A DNA stretch of 64,000 nt, from contig JAUJEA010000016.1 of assembly GCA_030442035.1 (NCBI GenBank), positions 85,139 through 149,138 of the forward strand. The letters run 5' to 3'. The translations under genes and the position numbers were made by a program. The notes beneath the pieces are model-generated. The model did not search any database. It was not told the origin of the DNA and worked only from the letters and a program-made list of their open reading frames with translations. Shown here one piece after another: positions 19,459-28,006 of the stretch. The DNA is from Splendidivirga corallicola (lineage in GTDB: Bacteria; Bacteroidota; Bacteroidia; Cytophagales; Cyclobacteriaceae). Each line of letters opens with the position of its first letter. Positions within the stretch are counted from its first letter, which is position 1.

Positions 19459-21858
19459 TCATTCTTCTTTTAATGAATCAATAGGGTTAGCCAACGCTGC
19501 TCTCAAGGCTTTAAAACCGACAGTAAAGCCAGCAATTACAATAGCGAATATGGCGGCTATTGCAAACGTCCACCAGGTCATTTCTACCCTGTATTCGAAG
19601 TTCCTGAGCCAATAACGCATAGAGAAAAAAGCCAATGGAAAAGCGATGATACTGGATATTAAAATGAGTTTTACAAAATCCCAGGTGATCAGGAATGAAA
19701 GTTTTGAGATAGAACATCCCAATACTTTCCTGATGCTTATCTCTTTTGCACGTTGCAAGATGGTGAATGAGGAAAGACCGAAAATTCCCAGACAGGCAGT
19801 GAAGATAGCGAGACCAGTAAATATGGTAAATACACTGAGAAACCGCTCTTCTGTGATATACAGATTATATAGATCTTCCCTTAAAAACGAATATCGGAAA
19901 TCCCTTTTGTTTTCTATTGTTTTCCATTGCCCCTCTATAAAAGCAAGTGTCTCCTGCATATCCTCCTGATTTGCTTTAACAGAAATCCAACTCATTCCAC
20001 GATCAGGTATCAGGAAGAACACCATTGGTTTAATCTTATTATAAAGTGTTTCGAAATGAAAATCTTCAATCACTCCAACCACTTCATTATCGATGTCCGA
20101 TCTATAACGGGCTATTTGTCCAATAGCTTCTTCCGGAGATTTTATACCTAAGGCTTTTAGTGCTGCTCTGTTAAAAATGATGGCGAGTGAATCAGTAGCA
20201 AAATCCCTTGAAAAGTACCTTCCGGATATCAATTCCACTTCATACATTTCCAGGAAATCATAACCCACCAACAACGTGCTAAGCCTTGCTTGGTTTTGCT
20301 CTCCATCAACCTCTGCAGTCATCATAGTGCCGGAATTAATATCTCTACCAAGTCTTCTGAAAGAGGTAGCCGCATGTGTGATATTGGGATTTCTCAATAA
20401 TTCAGTTTTAAAGGACACAAATTTTTCAGCAATAGCATCGGTAGCGGGAAATACGATCGTGTGTTGAACATCTGCACCAAGCTCTTTGTTTCTGAGGAAT
20501 TGCCATTGGCTATATACGATGAGCGTTCCTACAATAAGTCCAATGGATATGATAAACTGAAAAACGACCAAACCTTTTCTCAAGAAAAGCGCACCATTAC
20601 CTAATTTGGTTATGGTTCCTTTAAGAACTTGCGTAGTATTAAATGAGGACAAATAAAAGGCCGGATAGATTCCCGACAGGATCCCAACAACATAGGACAA
20701 AACAATGAAAATGATCAATAATGATAGATTATCAAGGATGCTTACTTCGAGATTTTTTGCCAGTATCTCGTTGAAATAGGTAATCGATAATTCTGCGAGA
20801 AGACCGGCCAAAATGATTGAAATAGTAACAATGAAAAGTGACTCTCCAAGAAATTGAAATGCAATTTGTTGTTTGTATGCGCCAATGGCTTTTCTAATGC
20901 CCACTTCCCGACTTCTCTTGGAGGATTTAGCTATGGCCAGATTGATATAGTTAACACAAGCTATAATGATAATGATCAGGGCTACGGCAGAAAATATCTG
21001 AATGTAAATGAATTTGCTGTTAGCCTCAATCTCACTATTCAGGTTTGAATATAGATGGATATCTGTAAGCGGCTGAAGAAAGAATTTAATGAACCAATCA
21101 CCCTCAATATGCTTTTCGCCAAAGTCTAACAATCTGCTCTCAAACTGAGTGGGACTCAAGTTTTCTGGCAAAACAACGTAGGTGTAACCTGAATCCCACC
21201 CCCAGTTTTGATAAAGACTTTCAGGAAAGAGTTCTTTTCCGGTGGCCATAGAAATAAGCAGATCCATATGAAAATGCGAATTACCAGGCATCTCATGCAT
21301 AATTCCTGTTACTTCTGCTTCAATATCTCCGGATCCGTAGGGCTCACCTATCGTAAGTATTTGACCAATGGGATTTGCATCCCCGAAATATCGTTGTGCT
21401 ACATTTTGGGTAATCACAACAGAATTCGGTTTTAATAATGCTGTTTCGGAATTTCCTATTATCAGCTCAAAACTGAAAACTTTCAAAAATGCCGAATCAA
21501 CAAAGGAAATCCGTTCTTCTCTAAATTTTTTGTCTTTATATTTTACTTCATGTCCATACAGGCGACTAAAACGTACAACATGCTCCAATTCAGGAAAATC
21601 AACTGGAAGTGTAGAGCCCAAACGATGTGAAGTACTTGCTATGGGTTTTGTACCGGTTCCAAGACTTACTTCATGACCAACCCTGTATATTCTTTCTGCA
21701 TTGTCATGGAATCTATCATAACTCAATTCCTCAGTAATGAAAGTAATGATTAATAAGCAGCTTGCCAGGCCAATGGACAATCCTGCAATGTTAATTGCTG
21801 AATAGCCTTTGTGTTTCCAAAGGTTTCTCAGCGCGATTTTGAAATAGTTTTTCAGCAT
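19459..21858 (-). CDS. MacB/FtsX-type ABC permease (paralogue 4, promoter-proximal)
   Basis: 799 residues starting MLKNYFKIALRNLWKHKGYS. It shows the N-terminal membrane segment, MacB_PCD-like periplasmic domain, FtsX block with SREVGIRKAIGAYK, second periplasmic domain, and last FtsX block with AKEISIRKVLGCSI, ending DSLKEE. It is the first gene of the minus-strand permease series and diverges from the sigma-54 response regulator. A -24/-12-like site lies about 30-45 bp upstream and two dyads lie about 75-100 bp further up, so regulation by the adjacent two-component system is likely. Confidence 0.92.
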   Translation of the reverse strand: MLKNYFKIALRNLWKHKGYSAINIAGLSIGLASCLLIITFITEELSYDRFHDNAERIYRVGHEVSLGTGTKPIASTSHRLGSTLPVDFPELEHVVRFSRLYGHEVKYKDKKFREERISFVDSAFLKVFSFELIIGNSETALLKPNSVVITQNVAQRYFGDANPIGQILTIGEPYGSGDIEAEVTGIMHEMPGNSHFHMDLLISMATGKELFPESLYQNWGWDSGYTYVVLPENLSPTQFESRLLDFGEKHIEGDWFIKFFLQPLTDIHLYSNLNSEIEANSKFIYIQIFSAVALIIIIIACVNYINLAIAKSSKRSREVGIRKAIGAYKQQIAFQFLGESLFIVTISIILAGLLAELSITYFNEILAKNLEVSILDNLSLLIIFIVLSYVVGILSGIYPAFYLSSFNTTQVLKGTITKLGNGALFLRKGLVVFQFIISIGLIVGTLIVYSQWQFLRNKELGADVQHTIVFPATDAIAEKFVSFKTELLRNPNITHAATSFRRLGRDINSGTMMTAEVDGEQNQARLSTLLVGYDFLEMYEVELISGRYFSRDFATDSLAIIFNRAALKALGIKSPEEAIGQIARYRSDIDNEVVGVIEDFHFETLYNKIKPMVFFLIPDRGMSWISVKANQEDMQETLAFIEGQWKTIENKRDFRYSFLREDLYNLYITEERFLSVFTIFTGLAIFTACLGIFGLSSFTILQRAKEISIRKVLGCSISKLSFLITWDFVKLILISSIIAFPLAFFSMRYWLRNFEYRVEMTWWTFAIAAIFAIVIAGFTVGFKALRAALANPIDSLKEE

Positions 21859-21886
21859 AATAGGCTTGGTTAGTGAATATGATTGT

Positions 21887-21902
21887 ACTAATCCTATGCC
21901 AT
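21887..21902 (-). promoter_or_regulatory. Possible sigma-54 -24/-12 site for the permease series
   Basis: Minus-strand TGGCATAGGATTAGTAC matches the -24 half (TGGCA) well, and the -12 half poorly (GT where GC is expected, 10 nt after GG). It lies 30-45 bp before the permease start, and the dyads at 21966-22005 sit at a typical enhancer distance. Confidence 0.4.
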
Positions 21903-21965
21903 TAAATGTAAACTACTGAAAATTAATAACTTAAATGGTTTGAATATAAGCATAATAACTAAAAC

Positions 21966-22005
21966 TGTTTCATGGTGAAACATATTTGTGTTTCAGAGTG
22001 AAACA
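21966..22005. promoter_or_regulatory. Tandem dyads TGTTTCA-N3-TGAAACA, probable activator binding sites
   Basis: Two perfect 7-bp dyads with 3-bp centres: 21966-21982 (centre TGG) and 21989-22005 (centre GAG), centres 23 bp apart and flanked so the whole block is itself palindromic. Two phased dyads between permease and response-regulator genes are the layout of an NtrC-type enhancer. Binding by the 22274 regulator is inferred. Confidence 0.65.
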
Positions 22006-22107
22006 GTTATCTTTGAAATATGATTAGATCAAGTGACATTCATAGGAAGCGAATCTAGTCCAATATACTGTTCTTTTAAAAATGTCCTAATTCAAAATTC
22101 AGCCATT

Positions 22108-22191
22108 AGGTATTGGCAATCAGGTATTAGCCTTTTAAAAGATCTGTCCATAACAAAGTTGATACCTAAAACCTGAGATCTGAGAGCTTTT
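22108..22191. repeat. AGGTATTAG/ACCTGAGA-type dispersed intergenic repeat (copy 1)
   Basis: Contains AGGTATTGG and CAGGTATTAG on the left and GATACCTAAAACCTGAGATC with GAGAGCTTTT on the right, in inverted orientation. The right part resembles 29394-29422 (AAAACCTGAGACCTAATACC). Confidence 0.5.
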
Positions 22192-22273
22192 AAAAATTAC
22201 TTGAAAAATTGATACTCAATCTCATGGAAGTTTCTTTACCCTATTTCGGCTTGATCTATAACATTTCATAAAC

Positions 22274-23644
22274 ATGAAGAAAGTTAAGGGAAAGATATTA
22301 ATTATTGATGATGACCCGGATGTACTGCACACAGCGCGTTTCGTATTAAAAACCCAATTTACGGATATCATCACGGAAAGCGATCCTAACCAGATCAATT
22401 ACTTGTTAAATCACGAACGTTTTGATGTGATCTTATTGGATATGAACTATACCATTGGAGAGACGAGTGGGAGGGAAGGGTTGAATTGGCTGGAGCATAT
22501 TCTTCAGATAAATCCTGCTCAAAATGTGGTGATGATCACAGCTTATGGTGATATCAAACTGGCAGTGGAGACAATGAAGGTCGGAGCGGCAGACTTTGTC
22601 GTCAAACCTTGGGAAAATGAAAAATTAATCGCCACAGTGTACGCCGCCTTCAACCATAGCCAATCTAAAAAAGAGGTAGAAAGACTGCGTTCAAAGCAGG
22701 AACACTTAAGTAAAGCTTATGCCACTCCGGAAACAGAAATCATAGGTAATTCTTCTGCCATGAAGGAGGTATTCGCTACAGTGAAAAAAGTAGCACGGAC
22801 AGATGCCAATGTATTAATTCTGGGAGAGAATGGAACCGGTAAAGAGCTCATTGCCAAAGCGCTTCATCAGGCATCACAGAGAAATCATGAAGCTTTTATA
22901 AAAGTGGACCTTGGTGCAATTTCAGAAACTTTATTTGAATCTGAGTTATTCGGGCATGTGAAAGGAGCTTTTACGGATGCAAAGGAAGATCGCCTTGGGC
23001 GTTTTGAGATTGCCAGTGGCGGTACACTTTTCCTGGATGAGATAGGCAATCTTTCCATGCAGCTTCAAGCCAAGTTATTAACTGTGACCCAAAACAGAGA
23101 AGTATTTAAGGTTGGCTCGAATGTTCCCGTTCCCATTGATATTCGATTGATCTGTGCTACCAACATGCCCTTGTATGAATTAGTGGTGGAGAAGAAATTT
23201 AGAGAAGACCTGCTCTACAGGTTCAATACGGTGGAAATCAGGTTACCACCATTGCGAGAAAGACCGGAAGACATTCCTCTATTGAGCGAATATTTTCTCG
23301 ATATATATGCAGCGAAGTATCGAAAGAGAAACCTCAAATTAAGTAATACCGCTATGAACTATTTGCAAAAGTATTTCTGGCCGGGAAACGTGAGAGAGTT
23401 ACAACATGCCATCGAACGGGCTGTCATTATGAGTGAGGAAGATGAACTAAAGAAGACAGATTTTTTGCTCAATGATAAGAAACACGTTCCATCACAAGAG
23501 AAAAATTACAACCTGGATGAAGTGGAACGGGAAACTATCAAGGAGGCAATCGAAAGACATGCCGGAAATATGAGCAGAGCGGCCAAGGAACTCGGTCTTG
23601 GTAGAACAACATTGTATCGTAAAATCCAGAAATATGGTTTATAA
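22274..23644 (+). CDS. Sigma-54-dependent response regulator (NtrC family)
   Basis: 456 residues: receiver domain 5-125 with acidic pocket D12-D14 and phospho-acceptor D56 (VILLDMNY), AAA+ domain about 155-395 with Walker A GENGTGKE (near 183-190) and Walker B LFLDEIGN, and a C-terminal Fis-type helix-turn-helix (AKELGLGRTTLYRKIQKY). The sigma-54 contact loop reads GAFTDA rather than GAFTGA. The gene overlaps the histidine kinase start by 11 nt, so the two are translated together. It should activate RpoN-dependent promoters, and the dyads upstream are the natural target. The divergent permease genes are the likely regulon. Confidence 0.96.
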   Translation: MKKVKGKILIIDDDPDVLHTARFVLKTQFTDIITESDPNQINYLLNHERFDVILLDMNYTIGETSGREGLNWLEHILQINPAQNVVMITAYGDIKLAVETMKVGAADFVVKPWENEKLIATVYAAFNHSQSKKEVERLRSKQEHLSKAYATPETEIIGNSSAMKEVFATVKKVARTDANVLILGENGTGKELIAKALHQASQRNHEAFIKVDLGAISETLFESELFGHVKGAFTDAKEDRLGRFEIASGGTLFLDEIGNLSMQLQAKLLTVTQNREVFKVGSNVPVPIDIRLICATNMPLYELVVEKKFREDLLYRFNTVEIRLPPLRERPEDIPLLSEYFLDIYAAKYRKRNLKLSNTAMNYLQKYFWPGNVRELQHAIERAVIMSEEDELKKTDFLLNDKKHVPSQEKNYNLDEVERETIKEAIERHAGNMSRAAKELGLGRTTLYRKIQKYGL

Positions 23645-25031
23645 GAACTTTAGATTAAATGTTGTTGTCAGAATTGCGGTCATATTTGTACTTGCAATTT
23701 TGCTGGCTTTTGTGCTGTCTCAAACCAACTGGTTTTTCACTCCACTGGTGATTATTTTATTGTTACTCATTTTTCTTCTGAGCCTGATCCGTTATGTTGA
23801 AAAAACGAATCGTGACATCACTTACTTTTTATTGTCTATTCAGCAGGGAGGGTTTACCAATACTTTTAAATCTAATAAAAGGGGTATTAATTACGATGCG
23901 CTCAGTGAGGCATTTAATAGCATTATTAAGGAGTTTCAACGTGTTGCTCTGGAAAAAGAATCTCATTACCAATATTTACAAACCTTAAATGAAAACATTG
24001 GAGTGGCTATCATTAGTTACCTGGATTCCGGGGAAATACAGCTTTATAATTACGCCGCCAAGAAATTGATCCAGAAACCTTTTTTGAACAACATTCATGA
24101 TTTAAAAGACATTAACGAAGAACTGTATGAGTTGATCATGGACCTGAAGCCCGGGCGCAGAAAGATTGCTAAAATATTCCTGAGGGAACAAACCCAACAG
24201 CTTTCAATTCACTTCAAAGAGTTCAAATTGAAAGACCAGGATTTTAAATTAGTGTTAATGCAAAATATCAATGCAGAATTGGATGAAAAGGAAGTGGAGG
24301 CCTGGCAAAAGCTTACCAGTGTTTTAACACATGAGATCATGAATTCAGTAACCCCGATTGCCTCTTTGACTGAAGCTATCAATAAAATGCTTAACGGAGG
24401 AAACGAACACAAAAAGAGCGTGGCTAAATTGGAAGAGGAGGATTTGGAGGACATTCATACAAGCCTTGAAACCATTGAAAATCGTAGTAAAGGATTACTC
24501 AAATTTGTGCATGCCTATAAGGATTTTTCAAAAACTCCGGATATCAATTTAGTAAGAACAGACATTGTAGCTTTATTAAGGCGCATCCAGTCATTACTTG
24601 GACCTGATTTTCAACAAAACAAGATTGAACTGGATTGGCCATCTGATCATAAAGCAGTCATCATTTTAGCTGACCCGGAACTCATTGAGCAAGTCTTGAT
24701 CAATTTACTTAAAAACGCTATGGAGGCGCTTAATGGAGAGCCCGATGGAAAAATAAAAATCCGGCTTAGTGATGTCAACAATCACAGATTGAAGCTTTAT
24801 ATCAGCGATAATGGTATGGGTATCGATAAAAATATTCTGGACAAGATATTTGTTCCCTTCTTCACCACCAAAAAGAAAGGGACCGGTGTAGGGCTCAGTT
24901 TATCAAAAAAAATCATGAAGCTTCATGATGGTTCTATTGCCGTACAGTCAAAAAAAGGAAAGGGGACTACATTCATACTTGATTTTCCTGTTGAACAGGA
25001 AGTGTCCTCAATTGATAGGGAAACTACTTAA
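23634..25031 (+). CDS. Membrane histidine kinase, partner of the sigma-54 regulator
   Basis: 465 residues from the ATG at 23634 (an in-frame ATG at 23598 would add 12 residues inside the regulator gene). Two adjacent membrane segments at residues 11-53 leave almost no periplasmic loop, so the stimulus is probably intramembrane or cytosolic. A PAS-like region follows, then the H-box LTHEIMNSVTPI (His near 233), N-box NLLKNAMEAL, and G boxes DNGMGID and GTGVGLSLSKKI. It is an NtrY-like kinase. It overlaps the upstream regulator gene and is expected to phosphorylate its D56. Confidence 0.95.
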   Translation: MVYKNFRLNVVVRIAVIFVLAILLAFVLSQTNWFFTPLVIILLLLIFLLSLIRYVEKTNRDITYFLLSIQQGGFTNTFKSNKRGINYDALSEAFNSIIKEFQRVALEKESHYQYLQTLNENIGVAIISYLDSGEIQLYNYAAKKLIQKPFLNNIHDLKDINEELYELIMDLKPGRRKIAKIFLREQTQQLSIHFKEFKLKDQDFKLVLMQNINAELDEKEVEAWQKLTSVLTHEIMNSVTPIASLTEAINKMLNGGNEHKKSVAKLEEEDLEDIHTSLETIENRSKGLLKFVHAYKDFSKTPDINLVRTDIVALLRRIQSLLGPDFQQNKIELDWPSDHKAVIILADPELIEQVLINLLKNAMEALNGEPDGKIKIRLSDVNNHRLKLYISDNGMGIDKNILDKIFVPFFTTKKKGTGVGLSLSKKIMKLHDGSIAVQSKKGKGTTFILDFPVEQEVSSIDRETT

Positions 25032-25045
25032 TTGAAGAGGAGAGA

Positions 25046-25609
25046 TCAATAATTAAACTGTATCCCAAAATCAAAGATAGGTTTTCTGAAATCAACTTCT
25101 TCCGCACTGTTGGTATTAAAGATGTAGGAAATACCGGAGAAGATCCTTAGCTTTTGTACAGGTCTTATACTAATATTTATTCCAGGCTCTATTGAAAAGA
25201 AACCATTGGAACCAATGGATCTATTATCGCTGTTTATCCCACTGTATTCATTTATTAACCCAAAACCAATGGCGGATTTTGGATGGATGCCAAATCGCTC
25301 GTTACAAGATAGTAGATCCATCGCTATGCCAAAAGAAACATGATAGAATGATTGAAATTCATAACCTTCACGCTTAGTACTGGACATGGTGTTAATGTTT
25401 CTCATGACAGAGAGACCGAGTTCATATTTCTTGTTAACTAAAACCTTATTACCCATTAAACCTATCAATATGCCTGTAGATGTTTCATGATGTGGGACAA
25501 GTTTCAAAACAGGTCCAACAAGAAATCGTTTTTGAGGATCTTCACTATTCTGAGCCCAGGCTGCACAAGAAAGAAAAAATACTAATAAAAATGTCAGTGA
25601 ACGTTTCAT
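25046..25609 (-). CDS. Outer-membrane beta-barrel-like secreted protein
   Basis: 187 residues from the ATG at 25609, chosen because it begins a clean signal peptide (MKRSLTFLLVFFLSCAAWAQ, cleavage after AQ). The mature chain alternates polar and aromatic/hydrophobic residues in strand-length blocks and ends with an aromatic residue pair (FGIQFNY), as outer-membrane barrels do. Glycine-rich turns (SAIGFGLINEYSG) fit a small 8-strand barrel. It lies 64 nt after the ABM-like gene and converges with the kinase gene. Function unknown. Confidence 0.65.
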   Translation of the reverse strand: MKRSLTFLLVFFLSCAAWAQNSEDPQKRFLVGPVLKLVPHHETSTGILIGLMGNKVLVNKKYELGLSVMRNINTMSSTKREGYEFQSFYHVSFGIAMDLLSCNERFGIHPKSAIGFGLINEYSGINSDNRSIGSNGFFSIEPGINISIRPVQKLRIFSGISYIFNTNSAEEVDFRKPIFDFGIQFNY

Positions 25610-25673
25610 ATGGTGTTCATTTTTTTTATTGACACCAATCTTTGATGGATAGTTGGAATGGAAAGTATAGCAT

Positions 25674-25973
25674 CTACAATGCGTTGAACCAACCAATATT
25701 AGTTTCGGACAATGTTAACTCATCTCCTTCCTTATCAATGGAATCTATAGTGCTTTTATTCTCTTCATAGAACTGCTCATACAAGGCCTGGGATTCCCAT
25801 TTATCCAGGGAAATGTAAACATTCTTTGAGGATGTGTCCTTCACCAATTCGGTGTTGATATACCCGGTGGCTTTTTTAAATAGTGCCACCCATTTGCCTT
25901 TTTGGCCATATAGTTCTTCGAATTGCTCCAGTCGATTTAAATCAACTTCATACTTCCAGATAGCAACAAACAT
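25674..25973 (-). CDS. ABM-superfamily (dimeric alpha-beta barrel) protein
   Basis: 99 residues from the ATG at 25973 (MFVAIWKYEVDLNRLEQFEE). The pattern of an opening strand with IWKYEV, a helix, then TGYINTELVKD and a strand with VYISLDKWES is that of antibiotic-biosynthesis-monooxygenase-like ferredoxin folds. Members act as small oxygenases, isomerases or ligand-binding proteins; no catalytic residue lets me choose. It sits in the cluster following the sigma factor gene. Confidence 0.7.
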   Translation of the reverse strand: MFVAIWKYEVDLNRLEQFEELYGQKGKWVALFKKATGYINTELVKDTSSKNVYISLDKWESQALYEQFYEENKSTIDSIDKEGDELTLSETNIGWFNAL

Positions 25974-26072
25974 GATCAGGTAATTTGGTGATGATTCAAT
26001 TGAGCATAATATACAAATAAACCCTGTGCCACACACCAGACATTTACAGGGTTTATGCTGATAAATACTATC

Positions 26073-26471
26073 CTAGATTGCCTTCATTCTGTTGTTCCGG
26101 GCATTATGCTCTAATTCTACTAATTCGAGTTCCTCCATTAATGGTGGAATATACATGCCAAAACGACCTCTTAAACCTTTCCTGAGCCCATACCATCCTC
26201 CAACGGGATTATTTTCCGAGCGTCCCCAAGCTTCAATAGTGTCTGGTTTTGGTTCCTTCTTTTCGTCAGCACTTCCCAATAGCATCCAATCTCCATGTGC
26301 CTTAAGCATTTGATGAAGATCCTCAATGCAGCGAGCATCATAGTGTAAAACTGTCGACCCCACTGTACAAACCAATATTTCTCTTCCATCCTTGATGTCC
26401 TTGTACATTTGATATTCGGATGATCCCGGAGGCGTTTTTAATATCCATGGATTTTCTTTTGTTCCTTTCAT
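26073..26471 (-). CDS. Conserved unknown protein (DUF6855-like)
   Basis: 132 residues, soluble. I recall the overall pattern (ENPWILKTPPGSSEYQMYKD at the start, a central LHQMLKAHGDWMLLGSADE and GGWYGLRKGLRGRFGMYIPP) from a widespread family of unknown function, possibly DUF6855; this could not be checked. The many invariant-looking Gly, Trp and Pro residues indicate a compact domain. It lies 41 nt downstream of the SRPBCC gene and is likely in the same operon. Confidence 0.75.
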   Translation of the reverse strand: MKGTKENPWILKTPPGSSEYQMYKDIKDGREILVCTVGSTVLHYDARCIEDLHQMLKAHGDWMLLGSADEKKEPKPDTIEAWGRSENNPVGGWYGLRKGLRGRFGMYIPPLMEELELVELEHNARNNRMKAI

Positions 26472-26512
26472 GATATTTTGAGTTATTCAGATTAAAGTTG
26501 TACAATGAGGGT

Positions 26513-27040
26513 CTAGTTTTTTGAATTTTGGATGAGCTCAGCTTCCCGCTTAAGATCTGCTGCAAATTGCTCGAAGGAGTCATCAAAATCAGGAATGTGT
26601 TTCGCGGCCATCGGGTACATTAATCCTCCCATCTTTTCAATCATGGAAAATGTGTTGGTACCGTCAGGATTTGATTTGAGCGAAAAAGTGCGTACTCCTC
26701 TAAAAAAAGGAGCAGTACCATCGGCCCAAACCATCTCATTTTCAGCCTTTACAGATTTCACTTTTATTGTGAAAACCCTTGAAGGATCAACGATGGATTT
26801 AAGCTTGATTTTCTCGCCTTGTACAATGTCCCCTTCAAATGAAACAATTGTGGAATTCCATCTGGAAATATCGGCACCGTTGGTGAGTAATGTCCAAATA
26901 ATAGAAGCGTCAGCAGCAATGTTTGTACTTACGGCAGTTTGTCTGCTGAATGTCTTTTTGTTTGTCTGGGCCCTTCCGTCCTGGGCCATTGAAATACTCG
27001 TAGTCGTCATGATCATTAAAATTGTTAAGCAATTTTTCAT
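26513..27040 (-). CDS. Exported SRPBCC-fold protein
   Basis: 175 residues with an N-terminal signal peptide (MKNCLTILMIMTTTSISMAQ, cleavage after AQ). The mature chain follows the START/SRPBCC ligand-binding pattern: AADASIIWTLLTNGADISRW near the start, then GEKIKLKSI, MVWADG and a C-terminal long helix (DDSFEQFAADLKREAEL). Such folds bind hydrophobic ligands in a deep pocket. An exported form is less common than the cytosolic type. It is second in the sigma-factor-headed cluster, 133 nt after it. Confidence 0.8.
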   Translation of the reverse strand: MKNCLTILMIMTTTSISMAQDGRAQTNKKTFSRQTAVSTNIAADASIIWTLLTNGADISRWNSTIVSFEGDIVQGEKIKLKSIVDPSRVFTIKVKSVKAENEMVWADGTAPFFRGVRTFSLKSNPDGTNTFSMIEKMGGLMYPMAAKHIPDFDDSFEQFAADLKREAELIQNSKN

Positions 27041-27173
27041 TCGTTTAAAGTTAACTGGCGCTGAGCGTGTGACACTAAAGCTTAATCATGCTTGAGTATA
27101 CCTCAGGTATCGCCTGTTTCATCTCAATTTTGATCCTTTGACGACTGGCGAGATTGGAATGATAGGGAAATGC

Positions 27174-27968
27174 TTAACTTTTTTTTAAATATTCTTCCAT
27201 AACTTTTCTATTATGCTGTAAATGATGGAGTTGTAATTCTGAAGCATCTGATTGAAAGGGATCAATCCCCTGGACAATTTTGGTTCTTAAATCAAACAAA
27301 TGTTCTTTATCCCCATTTTCGGCTTCACGAGCCATTTCAATTTTCATCACCTCCTCCTGTGCTTTTTGTTTGGGATTGAACATGCCATTCAATTCGGTAC
27401 ACTGATGACAGATACCTTCTTTATTGATCAAAGAGCATCTTTTATCAAAAATTTCAATCATTTTACTGCGACCTATATGGAGATAATATTTTACCATAGC
27501 TTCGGTATTGTCAATGATTTCAGCTATCTCTTTTACTTTAAATTCATAGACTTCTTTCAACAACAAGGTAAGTTGTTGTTCCAGTGGAAGTGACTTTGAT
27601 ATACAAGTAAAACAAAATGCAATATGCTCCTTTATTTCAAAATTGCCTTGTGGGGAAGTCATTCTTATTTGTCCCATTTCCTGAAGGAATTGCTGATTGG
27701 AAAGTGCAGCCTCTCTACAAATATCCGTGACATTTTCAGGCCATCTTTTTTTTGATCTTAAGTGATCTCTGGCAAGATTGGACGCAATAGCAAAGATCCA
27801 GGTCCGCAAAGAGGCATCACCTTTGAATGATTCAATGTTGGCATGGGCTTTCAGATAGGTCTCCTGTACAATATCATCGGTTTCTTCCACATTGGTTGTC
27901 ATGCGTAAGATGTAAGAACGCAAGTGCGACCTACAATCTTCAAATTCTTTAGTAAGTTGGTCTATCAT
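27174..27968 (-). CDS. ECF-type sigma-70 family sigma factor with Cys-containing C-terminal tail
   Basis: 264 residues. Region 2 spans about residues 10-80 (DDIVQETYLKAHANIESF and LRTWIFAIASNLARDHLR, the -10 recognition part), and region 4 about 130-185 (LPLEQQLTLLLKEVYEFKVK, then a helix-turn-helix). After region 4 there is an 80-residue extension with GICHQC and nearby Cys, and region 4 itself has CFTCIS; these could bind metal or sense redox state. No anti-sigma gene is adjacent, so the tail may provide regulation. It heads a cluster of exported and small-enzyme genes that could be its targets. Confidence 0.88.
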   Translation of the reverse strand: MIDQLTKEFEDCRSHLRSYILRMTTNVEETDDIVQETYLKAHANIESFKGDASLRTWIFAIASNLARDHLRSKKRWPENVTDICREAALSNQQFLQEMGQIRMTSPQGNFEIKEHIAFCFTCISKSLPLEQQLTLLLKEVYEFKVKEIAEIIDNTEAMVKYYLHIGRSKMIEIFDKRCSLINKEGICHQCTELNGMFNPKQKAQEEVMKIEMAREAENGDKEHLFDLRTKIVQGIDPFQSDASELQLHHLQHNRKVMEEYLKKS

Positions 27969-28006
27969 TTCCTGGTATTGGTAATGTCATGAATCTTTTA
28001 TCTATC

